Positions 1-8,896 of a DNA stretch of 64,000 nt are shown piece by piece. This DNA comes from Calcarisporiella thermophila CBS 279.70. Lineage: Eukaryota > Calcarisporiellomycota. The number at the start of each line of letters is the position of its first letter. Position 1 is the stretch's first letter. Under the pieces are notes generated by a model. The model saw only the letters and a list, made by a program, of their open reading frames with translations, was not told the origin of the DNA and ran no database searches. The translations under genes were made by a program, and so were the position numbers. The stretch is taken from positions 1,066,036 through 1,130,035 of the forward strand of contig NW_027192197.1 in assembly GCF_041956535.1 (NCBI RefSeq), in the 5' to 3' direction.

Positions 1-381
1 GGAGGAGCCTTACAATGAACATCGCACGTTAGCCAGCCGTTTATATTAAAAAATATATATTGTTTACAAAGCATTCACATATAATTTTTGTGTTCAAGCT
101 AAAGAAAATTAAGGCGATTCTCGACGCTGCTCTCTATAGAAAAAAAAAATCCAAAAGATAATGTTGAAACCAACGAACATAAATGAAGAAAACGCGAAAG
201 GAATATAAAATTAAAGTGATAAAAAAAAGGACCAAATGCCCTGACCCATTTCACCTTGCTTCAATTCTTATCGAAAATGTGTTTACCCCTCTGCTGGTAG
301 CTGGTCATAGGTTTCCCGCTCCCGGTGACTCCAACTATTGTCAAGGGAAAAAAAAAAATTAGTCAAAATGGGTGGATCAAG
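1..381. other. AT-rich 3' flank, no gene seen
   Basis: This stretch has A-runs, several stops in every frame and no conserved protein. It lies just past the stop of the SPF30-like gene at 382, so it is probably that gene's 3' untranslated and intergenic sequence. Confidence 0.5.
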
Positions 382-1127
382 TCAATGGAATAGCGTACCT
401 TTAGCATGGGGGTTGTCCGGCGTGGCAAAGATACTTTTTTTGCCCAGTGCACTGGCTTTCTTCTTGGCCGCCTTTTGTGTGAATTGCTGCCAGGCCTTTT
501 GCTTCTCCTTCTCCTCCCCGCCGGTGGTCTTTTTCTTCCCGGCCTCCTTTCCGGTGGAGGTCTTTGCCTTTTTTGTTTTGGCCCCGGGGGGCAACTCGAA
601 CACAGGAGCTCGTTTCTTTCTCACTTCAACGGGCTCTACATCTTTGGTCAGCACTTTTTCAGTGGTGCCATAGCCTTTAAAGGTAACGACATACCCGTCT
701 GACTGGGAGGCAACTACGGTGGCGGGATAAAACTGATTGTCCCCCGACCAGCGTGCCATGACTTCATCTCCAGACTGGAATTTGTCTTTGCTAGTGGTGG
801 AGGAGGGTGCATTTCCATTGGTTAATGACGATGAGACGGGAGAGGCTGAGGCTGAGGTGGACGGTTTCTTTTTTTCCGATGTGGGAGCAGGTTGGAGGAT
901 CTGCTGGGTGAGATTGATGAGATCAGTGAGATCGGCCTTGAGTTTGAGAAAGTCTTGATTGTTAGGATCTTTGGCAAGCGCCAACTGAAAACGTTAAATA
1001 ACGCAAAGAATGCAAAAATTAGACAACAAAGTCATTGGGCTGCCAATCAGGGCGCACTGCACAAGACACTTACTTCTACTTGATCGAGCTGGTATTTGTA
1101 ATTGGCAAGATCTTCTTCAGCGCTCAT
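382..1127 (-). CDS. SPF30: SPF30/SMNDC1-like Tudor-domain splicing factor
   Basis: Two exons on the minus strand, 1127-1074 and 984-382, give 218 residues. The first exon encodes MSAEEDLANYKYQLDQVE and ends at a GTAAGT donor in phase 0; the second starts after a TTTTCAG acceptor with LALAKDPNN. The N-terminal helix (AEEDLANYKYQL, then DFLKLKADL..LI.LT) is typical of survival-of-motor-neuron-related splicing factor 30. A Tudor domain lies at about residues 87-138 (GDEVMARWSGDNQFYPATV, VTFKGYG). The tail is Lys-rich, with KKSIFATPDNPHAKGTLF resembling the conserved SPF30 C-terminus. SPF30 is a nuclear factor for U4/U6.U5 tri-snRNP recruitment to the spliceosome; the Tudor fold binds dimethylarginine. 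The gene is head to head with RTC3, with about 210 bases between the two start codons. Confidence 0.9.
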
Positions 1128-1340
1128 GTCACCTTGTGTTATGATGGATCCCGATGATCAACAATATCGTTCAAGAACTGCGGTTTGTTTCGTCAATTTG
1201 TGACTGCAAAAACCTAGGCGCTGAATTTCGATCGAAAAGAGGGAGTCCGCCTCCCACCGACTTTTTATTAAAAAGCTCCTTACTTTTTCCCAGACTCTTT
1301 ACCATTCATCAGCCAACTGGCAACTGTGAAAACAACAGCA

Positions 1341-1837
1341 ATGTCGAATTCCAACCAAGCTGTCCGTATTATTTACAAGGATCACGACAGCGGGCGCGAG
1401 TTTTTTGTATACGCTAATCCGGGCATGGTACCCTAGCTGTAGCCCCCCACCCTCCTCCTCTCTTAGGGGCTTTTTTTTTGAAGGAGAATTCGATAACTCA
1501 TGCCATTTTCCTTGTGCTTTTTTTTATCCTGCAGGCCGAAAAGTATCGTAAAGACAAGACCATTCCGCTTGTCGAGGTCCTGCAATCCGATAAGGTGTTT
1601 GATGTGGACCAGGGTGGAAACACGGGACAAGCCAGTTCGCCCCCCAATTCCACGCTTGAGAACACATTTGGTACGAAGGATAGGTGGAGCATTGCGCAAC
1701 GCATTGTCGAAGAGGGAGACATTAAGGGAATACACTGGTCAGCGCATGGCGGAATTCTCCAGAAAGAACAAAAGGGGGCGTTCGGGAAGGGAGGGCTAAA
1801 GCAAGGGGATGTACACGACACCAACTTTTTGCGCTAA
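1341..1837 (+). CDS. RTC3: Rtc3/SBDS N-terminal domain protein
   Basis: Exons 1341-1427 and 1535-1837 encode 129 residues. The intron starts with the unusual donor GTACCC, ends in CCTGCAG, and keeps phase 0. The protein (MSNSNQAVRIIYKDHDSG..., then AEKYRKDKTIPLVEVLQSDKVF and a GG-rich end) is a stand-alone SBDS N-terminal domain like budding yeast Rtc3/YHR087W, implicated in RNA metabolism. The motif KYRKDKTIPL..VLQSDKVFDV is the family core. The length fits the single-domain family and is much shorter than full SBDS. The C-terminal half is Gly/Lys-rich and poorly ordered. Family identity is firm; its role here is taken from homologues only. Confidence 0.85.
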
Positions 1838-2544
1838 GGGTTTTGTTGAGGATGAAGATGCGTTGTTTTTGTATTGATATGCATGTATTTGGACGTTTTT
1901 TCTTTTGAAGTAAATATGTGTTTTAGAAAAGGCGACAAAGCACGACGGCTCCATGTTAAATTTTCAATCTTTGTATCTCTTCCTCTTCGGCTTTGCCTAT
2001 ACTAAGGTGCTTCGTGGCGCTCCCACGAAAGACCCACTCGAGTCTCTACCTGACGCTTACCAATTTGGTGGCCTAGCCCGGTTGGGGCCATTTCGTCATC
2101 AGCAGTAGCAAATTCTTCATCGCGTAACACCCGTCAAAGCATGTTAAGATCGATCATGCACTTATCTTTACTCCTGGCGTGCCCAACCCCCCCAAAAGTT
2201 TGCGATCTTTCTTAGCGCACCATTTTTCTCATCATCCTGCTCCCCCTTACGCTCTCCGTCCCATAGTAATGGCGGGGTGTCATTTCCATGGAGCCGTGTC
2301 TGGCTGACTCTATTTAGCTAGTCTCTATTTAGCTAGTCTCTATTTGGACTACGGTCCTTTGTATGGTAATCCTACCCAGCTCCCAGAACTCCCCTCCAAT
2401 ATGCAAAAATACAAACAAGAGTCCTCTACCTCGAGCCGGTCCTATTTTTCGGATTAGAAGTAGTAACATTTTATTATCATTGCTTTACAAGGGTGGAAAG
2501 AAATGTTCTTTTTTTCGTCTCCTATATAATCTCTATAAAATGGA
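1838..2544. other. Intergenic region between convergent genes
   Basis: No coding signal was found. It lies between the 3' ends of RTC3 (plus) and the NET-domain gene (minus), so it should hold two 3' UTRs. It contains the short tandem repeat listed separately. Confidence 0.5.
2305..2347. repeat. Tandem repeat, about 2.5 copies of a 17-base unit
   Basis: The unit CTCTATTTAGCTAGT is repeated head to tail (..gactctatttagctagt / ctctatttagctagt / ctctatttgg), giving almost perfect copies. Function unknown. Confidence 0.7.
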
Positions 2545-3706
2545 CTATATGCCAACCACGTCGATCTCCTCCTGCGAGTCCTCCTCTTCCTGCGTCAGCG
2601 CAATGGTCTCCTCCCGTGCAAAATAGTCCCCTCTTCTCCGTTGCCGTGTGGATCTTGCCGGGGGGGCGGGCCGCTTCTTTCCTCGCTTGGAGCTGTTGGT
2701 AGAGGGGGGGGGTTGGGTGGGGGTGGGGGGGGGGAGTGGTAGGAGGGGGTGGAGTTCGGTGTTCTTCTCGGTCGTTTCGAGGTTCCCATTTCTGAGTGTA
2801 AGGGAGAGGCGAGACAGGACTCGACGTAGGCGTGCAGCTCGTTGAGCGTTGCCTCGTCCAGCGTTGATAGATCCACCACGAACTCCTCTTCCTCCTCCTC
2901 GTCCTCCGCGGGTTTATGTGCGCCTGTGAGGATATCCACCACTCCGCCGAGCTTCTCGGCGGGCAGCCGCCGGGTGATTTTATCAAGCAGCTCCTCCTCC
3001 GCCAGCTTGCGGATTTTACTCTCTTCACTTGGGGCCTCTACGATGTTGACTATGCGGTCGTCCTCTTCCTCCTCATCGCTCTCCAGGTTGTCCTCCTCTT
3101 CGGAGGAGGAGGAGAGTGCATCGCTTGGTATTGAGTATCCGGGTTCAAAATGTGTGGTTGGTGCCTGTACAATTGCTTGAACGGTGGAGGGGGGTATTGT
3201 TGCTTCAATGGGGGTTGATTGTGTTTCATACGACGAAACCATGGCATCTGCAAAACAAAATGTCACACCGCATTTAGCTCGTCATGGCGCGCGAAAAAGG
3301 GTAAACAAACAATTTCAACCCACCGAAAAGCTCATTTGTTAGCACCGCCGGCGGTACACACATCTCTCCCCATCCTACATCCATCCAACTCAAACCATTT
3401 CTACAAGCAACAGCAGGTTAGTGTCCAATCGTCAACATGTTTCCGCTTTCCGCCAACCGCCACACTTACTGATATAATAGCATCTCCACTTCTTCTGTAA
3501 GGTCTTCTGCCAGGTCTTCTGTGCCCCCCTCACCGTCTTCCAGCCAAGTTTCCTCGACGGGGTTATGCTGTAGTAGAGAGAAAGATGTGTGATCCTTGGT
3601 GGCCTCTGCTGGGGCATGCTGATTGAGAACAGTGAGGCTATGGTGAAAAGAGGTCAGCGGTGAGGGTAAAACGAAGGCGATTGGGGTTGTTCATTTACCC
3701 TCCCAT
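2545..3706 (-). CDS. NET (extra-terminal) domain protein without bromodomain
   Basis: Inferred exons on the minus strand: 3706-3699 (ATGGGAGG), 3637-3470, 3400-3324 and 3247-2545. Donors (GTAAAT, GTAAGT, GTGGGT) and acceptors all fit phase. An acidic N-terminus is followed by Glu/Ser-rich linkers and, at about residues 169-230, a NET domain: ELLDKITRRLPAEKLGGVV, then the acidic strand EEEFVVDLSTLDEATLNEL and HAYVESCL. In BET proteins (Bdf1, BRD2-4) this domain binds chromatin and transcription factors, but no bromodomain is visible here. The last stretch is uncertain. After a poly-C tract near 2700-2740 the better reading frame changes to one giving SKRGKKRPAPP and an acidic end (EEEDSQEEIDVVGI, stop at 2545). 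No good intron donor explains this, so either a weak donor or a homopolymer length error is possible. The protein is probably nuclear. Confidence 0.65.
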
Positions 3707-4565
3707 TTATTTAATGTCTATTTCTCGCGTTGGTTTTGCTCCAGGTAGAATATTTTTTGTTTGGGTACTTTGAGAGGGTCGATGAATTGAGGTAGAGTGG
3801 GGAAGTTCCAAAAACAATAGAGGGGATGAATAATAGTAATAGGGGTGGGATTGTTTATAGAGTGGAAAGCAAGATGTGCATTATATATTTTTTTTTCTAG
3901 TAGTGCGGAACGGGAATAAATGAAGGAAATAAAGTGTAAATAATAAACAAGAAAAACTCGAAAATTTTTCCTCAGATTCGAGGAGTCGCGTGAGAGGCCC
4001 GATCCTAAATCCACTCACTTCCCACAATCCCAGAGAAATTGCCGAACTCTTACAAACTCGGCCGCCCTCAATTTGCGTGGTCCCCTTAGTTGATAGAAGC
4101 GCTTGAGCCTCGACCCTAAATTCTTATAAGAAAACCCATTGCTTTCTTACAAGTTAGAGGCCCTTGTGCAAGAGACAAAAGTTGCTTCCCAAGATCGGAT
4201 GAGCGTCTCTTTGTGCTCTGACGGCCCGTAAAGCAGCGACATCACATCACATCACACCAGAGAAGAGAAACAAGCCTTTCGAAAGAGACTGGGGGGGGGG
4301 AGGCTTTATGATATTTTCAATTTCAAAACAGTACAAAAATTGATGAGGAAACTGAATGAATGAGTATACAAAAAAGGGAGGGGGAAAAATATATATATAA
4401 TAAATAAATATAACATACATGAAACAGATCCTATGTAGCCGACAATGAGAAAATTATATATGTGCAGAGAGTATCAAAGAACATAGACAAACAAGCCAAG
4501 GAAGCAAGAAAAAAAAAACCGAATCAAGACCAAGAAACTCGAAAATATCCCAACCGAAGGCAGCG
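3707..4565. other. AT-rich intergenic region
   Basis: No gene recognised. It holds A-runs, a short CATCA repeat (about 4240-4256) and the 3' flank of the homeodomain gene. Possible promoter of the NET-domain gene. Confidence 0.45.
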
Positions 4566-5340
4566 TCACTCTATTCTAATTCCGCTTACGCTCATGCTTC
4601 TTGCCCGCATCTTCGTCTCCATCGCAGGATGCTCTTTAAACCGGACCTCGCTCATCCTTCGATGCCTGACGCGACCTTCCTCCAGCTCCTTCTCCTTCAC
4701 GAACACCGCTGCGTTTGCAAGCAAGTCCATTCCCCCGCTTTCGGGCGCTGGCATCACCAAATAGGAAACGGGGGAATGGGGTATTGAGTAGGGATGCAGC
4801 TGGCTAGGCGGGAATGGAGAGGTGGTGGGTGTCAGAGGGGAGAACGAGAGCGGCTGCGACGATGTCCGGGGCACAATCTTGATGGGGGCGGGGGCGATGA
4901 CGCGGCCCGCCAGGTGATGCTGGGCCTGGTGCTTCTGGGAGGCGAGATAGGGATGGCTGCGGAGCTGGGCCAGGGATTGCTGCAAGGCTTTTTGTCGGTT
5001 GACCTTGGCGCGGCGATTCTGGAACCAGATCTAATAGCAACATACACAAAACACACAGAGGGCGCCGTCAATCCTACCTGCCCTCTCCATGATGACTTCA
5101 GCAGCCACTGACCTGCACCTCTCTGTTCGACATTCCAAGCCGCTTCCCAATTCCCTCGCGCACTTCGAAGCTCGGGGTGTCGGTCTTGTCGAAGAGATCG
5201 GAGAGCTCCTTCAGCTGATGCTGGGAAATGCGCTTGCGCTTGGACTTGTTGGCGGGGGGCACGTTTGCCTCCGCCAGCGGGGAATTGTCGCCATTGGCCT
5301 CGTCGATGGGATTGAGCAGGGTGTGAATGCTGTGGTACAT
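4566..5340 (-). CDS. Homeodomain transcription factor
   Basis: Exons 5340-5113 and 5030-4566 on the minus strand encode 230 residues. The intron (GTCAGT...TATTAG) splits the homeodomain between REVQ and IWFQNRRAK, a position often interrupted in this family. The homeodomain covers about residues 31-91: basic arm NKSKRKRISQHQ, helix 1 LKELSDLFDK, helix 2 EVREGIGKRLGMSNREVQ, recognition helix IWFQNRRAKVNRQK with the invariant W, F, N and R. This is a typical 60-residue class, not the TALE class. The C-terminal half is Pro/Ser-rich with no known domain. The start is the first ATG in frame with the homeodomain; no upstream coding exon was convincing. Targets are unknown. Confidence 0.9.
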
Positions 5341-6670
5341 GATGGCGTCTGGAGAAGTAGCAAGATGGAGAGGGGTTAGTGTGGTGGGCAAGATCATTAG
5401 CAGAGGGGGGGACGTACGGGAGTGCGGAATCGCGGAAACTCCTGAATGAATTCGAAAAGGAAAAAAGGGGAAGCAAGCAGGGTGGAGATAGAGCAAGCTC
5501 GTTGAGTGAAAAATCATTTAAAAACCTGGCGCAATGTGAGTGAGTGCTGGCAGCGCCTGTGATTGGGTTGGGACCAAATTCTGAATTTGCCACCGTTAAA
5601 TCTTATCATTCTTGGGCCCAGCTGGGCTTCTCACGTAAAAATCGCACAAGGCAATAAGCTGAGCTAATTTAAGCATTATGGGCTCCCAAACCTTCTTCTC
5701 CCCGAATACATTATTCGCCTGTATATCTCCCTGAGGGCGCTGCCGGCCGCCGCTGACGGTGCCTGCGCCTCGCCATCCAGGCCACGCTCCCCTCCCCCTG
5801 ACGGCCCGGCTCCCATGCTGGACGCAACCCCGCCGAATTGCTCCGCCACCCCGCGCCGAGCTGCCCCCGAGCGGGGTGAGAGCGGATGGAGTTCAGTAGC
5901 TTTAGGCTCAAGTAATCTGAAATTGGGTCATATGCTCCTGTCGTAGAACATATCAGCTAATATGTGCTATGCTAATACTACGGCTCCACAGATTTAGTCA
6001 GATTTCTTCCCGTCGGGATTGTGTAAACCGATATGGCCTGGATCGAGTGGATTATGAAAACCTGTCCTTTCCCTGGCCAAGATGGGGAGGATGCTCGGGC
6101 ATTCGGTTCCCCGGTAGAGACGCGCTGCACCCACAACTTAACCTATCAAACAACGGAGCCAGATGCCCAGCAAAGCCTACTGTGGAGGGAGTGGGCTTTG
6201 AAGCAGTGGGCAAATCTACGTGGCTTTCCCCCCATCCGCGCAGCTTTGCCTTGTCTTTTGGAAAGTCCTACGCCTGTTCTCAAGGGGTCTATTGCCTAGG
6301 AGATGTCTTGACCTTCGGATGGAAGAAGAGGGCTGTGGTGCAGCTTGCAGACGACTCGGCGTCTGGAATACTTTGGCTAAAGAGTAGCTGCTCGTGGAGC
6401 ATGTTTTAAAACTTGCAATTTGCACGGAAAAGTTAATTGCAAGATGATCCGAGTCACACACCTCTAATGGAAGAGGACCGAGGCTAGAACGCTTTTGTAA
6501 AAACTTCAGATTGTACTTGTTTATTCAAAATTGAGTTGACTAGAGTAGAATAGAAATACATAGGTACGGGATTCGACAAGGAAAAAGAGTGTGATCTCCA
6601 TAAAGTGGTGGCAAGTAAGTATACATGACACATCAACAGCCCGACCTCACGGGAAAACCTCGCCCTTGAA
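5341..6670. other. Long intergenic region with a GC-rich island
   Basis: Upstream of the homeodomain gene. At about 5715-5890 composition rises sharply to GC-rich, followed to about 6400 by mixed sequence holding short open frames on both strands with no recognisable protein. No tRNA, rRNA or spliceosomal RNA signature was recognised. It could be regulatory or a structured or long non-coding RNA. Confidence 0.4.
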
Positions 6671-8014
6671 TTAGAGGTGCAATAATCTGGCCTGGATCTG
6701 GTTGAGAAGAGCCTCTTGAGCGGCAAACGCCTGAGGTGTGACACCAAACCTGCGGAGTCCTTGGGCCATCGCATCAGTGACCCTCACGTTCATCCAGTTG
6801 TCCCTCTTGGCCACTTTGGCATCCGCCGCATGGTCCCCAGTGGGCTTCTGTAGCTCAGCCTGAAGCTCAGCCTGAAGCTCGGCCTGCAGCTCGTTCAACA
6901 AGGCTTCCTCCTTGGCGAACTCTTCGGGCGAAACACCCATGGAGCGGAGCACATTGGCCGTCTCGTCCTCGTTGCTTCGCTTGGCCACTCTAGAGTTAGC
7001 GCCATGCATGGAGCCCTGGTATTTGGCCTGCAAAAGATTGAGAAGCTGCTCCTCGGCCTCAAGCTGCTGAGGAGAAACTCCCATCGATTGGAGAGCACTG
7101 GCCATCTCAGAAGTGATCTTCACACTCTGGGGGGTGGAGGCGGCAGCTTGCTGGGCAGCCCGCTTAGCCATTTTGGGGGCGGAGGTGGCACCCTGCTGTT
7201 TGGTCTGCTCAGCGCTCAGTGAGGCCTCCTCAGCAGCAAGCTGCTCTGGAGTAATTCCCATCGAGCGGAGCTCGTTGGCCATTTCGGGAGTGATGTTCAT
7301 TCCCGCTGGCGAGGCGCCAGTGCCGGCAGCAGAGGCACCCTGCGGACTACCCTGCTTCGATGCGTCGTCCACCTTGGCAGCGCTGGCGGTCTTATCAGCA
7401 CTGGCGTTCTGTGGCTGAGTGGTTGGCGCGTCGGCGCTGACACCGGCAGCGGCCTGCTGCTGCTGCTGCTGCTGCTGCTGGGGTTGTCCAGCCATCTCGG
7501 GCGCAATGTTGGCACCTTCAGGAGCAGGGGCAGAAGCAGCTTCCACCGGCATTGCTGGGGCTGAAGGTCGAGACTGCCCTTGCGTGCCCCTAATCATATC
7601 AATCTGAGCTTGAATATTTCTACTCACTGCCTCGCGCTGGACCTCAAGAGCTCGGATCAGGGCTTCCGAACCGGGAGCCTGGGCCTTGATCACATTAACT
7701 TGCTCATCATAGGCTTTCAACACATTTCTAAGTTCACTCTCGAGCTCAGATGCGGATCCGAAAATCGCAATTTCGGCGGGTAGTTGCTGCTGCTGCTGTT
7801 GCTGCGGCTGCGAAACTGGCACCAGCTGCTGGGCTTGTTGGGCCTCGGAAGATTTAGCTTGAGTGTCGACGGCTTGGGCTTGTGCAGGCACCGCATCCGG
7901 GGCCGGGAGAGCCGCGCTCACCTCACCGGGAGCTTGATCTCTTTGGTGGAGAGGGAAGCCGGTGGCAAGGAGAGTGGAGGCCAGGAGGAAAGAAGCTAGA
8001 GTAATTGCCTTCAT
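6671..8014 (-). CDS. Secreted Kex2-processed repeat proprotein
   Basis: A single exon of 447 residues. It starts with a signal peptide (MKAITLASFLLASTLLATG). A Gln/Ala-rich pro-region with poly-Gln runs at about 70-77 and 179-187 follows. Then come four related repeats at about 240-285, 299-346, 349-404 and 410-447. Each has the pattern (I/V)T.(E/D)MA..L(R/Q)(S/R)(M/F)G(V/I)(S/T)P..(L/F)AA.E.(L)L..LQA. Repeats 1-3 each end in a dibasic site, MAKR or VAKR, at residues 284-285, 345-346 and 403-404. This matches fungal proproteins cut by the Golgi protease Kex2 into similar peptides. The product would be secreted as separate peptides of about 40-60 residues. The family is not one I can name. The start is supported by the signal peptide and by a TATATAAA box about 150 bases upstream. 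Confidence 0.85.
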   Translation of the reverse strand: MKAITLASFLLASTLLATGFPLHQRDQAPGEVSAALPAPDAVPAQAQAVDTQAKSSEAQQAQQLVPVSQPQQQQQQQLPAEIAIFGSASELESELRNVLKAYDEQVNVIKAQAPGSEALIRALEVQREAVSRNIQAQIDMIRGTQGQSRPSAPAMPVEAASAPAPEGANIAPEMAGQPQQQQQQQQQAAAGVSADAPTTQPQNASADKTASAAKVDDASKQGSPQGASAAGTGASPAGMNITPEMANELRSMGITPEQLAAEEASLSAEQTKQQGATSAPKMAKRAAQQAAASTPQSVKITSEMASALQSMGVSPQQLEAEEQLLNLLQAKYQGSMHGANSRVAKRSNEDETANVLRSMGVSPEEFAKEEALLNELQAELQAELQAELQKPTGDHAADAKVAKRDNWMNVRVTDAMAQGLRRFGVTPQAFAAQEALLNQIQARLLHL

Positions 8015-8162
8015 ATTTCGAGGAATGAGTGGTTAGAGTGATTAGAGTCGGGAGACCACAAAGAAAAATGAGTGTAGTGTAGTGTAGTGAAAGGAGAGGA
8101 GCGACGAGTCGAGATCGAGTAAGGATGAAAAAAGGTGCCCTCTACTGCATGCCCTTCCGCCC

Positions 8163-8170
8163 TTTATATA
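8163..8170 (-). promoter_or_regulatory. TATA box of the repeat proprotein gene
   Basis: TATATAAA on the minus strand, about 150 bases upstream of the start codon at 8014 and followed by a GTAGT tandem repeat in the leader (about 8070-8090). Position and sequence suit a strongly transcribed gene; no transcript data. Confidence 0.5.
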
Positions 8171-8896
8171 CAGAATCGTCAACGGAGACATGTCTCTTGA
8201 GAATCGTGTAGCTCAAGGGCGCATGGCGCAAGCACGACAGGGTCACCAATGACAAGCTCCCATGGGTACTTTATGCCGTATCCCTCCAAGCTGCCAAAAC
8301 CTCCCCCGAAGATGATGGCATGGTCATGAGAAACCCGCCAGACCAACTCTTGCCCAATGCGGTGCCCATCAAATGAAAACTGGTGAAATTGGCCATGGCT
8401 ACGGCCTCTCCTCACAGGTCACATTTTACATAATTGCCCGAAGGGTGTAAAACGGTTGGATTCTGAAATTCTGAAATTTCCAAATCGATCCCTGCCCTCC
8501 GGGGATTCGCCATTTCCGATTCGAAGAGGGGGGGGATATTTTCACTGCGAATATGCTAATTTTATGCCAAGTAGTTTCATCTGTGCGTGGACTAAGCGTT
8601 AGGGGTCTCTGGCCGGTTCAAGTGCAACTTGGGCAGTGACATTTGAGCCGAACCCAGCTTAAGTAAGAAAACGATTGACAGGTGGCTCTTTTCGGGTAGA
8701 GTGCAAAGATTCATTAAATACAATCCCCACCAACACCCCTCCTTTTACACAGGGCAATATTTCAAAGCAAAGACACTGTAATTTATAATGCAAAGGATAC
8801 ACCAAGTGATGCGTGACGAAAAAGGATATAGAAGGAAAATGCTAATGAATTCTGACTTGGGTGCTAGATGCGTGCACCAGGATTAAATAGCTTGGA
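8171..8896. other. Intergenic region
   Basis: A 78-codon minus-strand open frame at 8179-8415 shows no known domain or start context and is probably chance. The rest has no coding or RNA signature. It separates the repeat proprotein promoter from the 3' end of the chitin synthase gene. Confidence 0.4.

Noticed and set aside
3718-4014. First exon of the NET-domain gene in this frame
   Set aside because: No donor in phase; the short exon at 3706-3699 with a GTAAAT donor fits better.
5969-6409. 146-codon plus-strand open frame in the GC-rich island
   Set aside because: No domain, no supported start and no family resemblance; overlapping frames on the other strand are as long.
8179-8415. 78-codon minus-strand frame
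   Set aside because: Low-complexity chance frame without domain, signal peptide or splice support.
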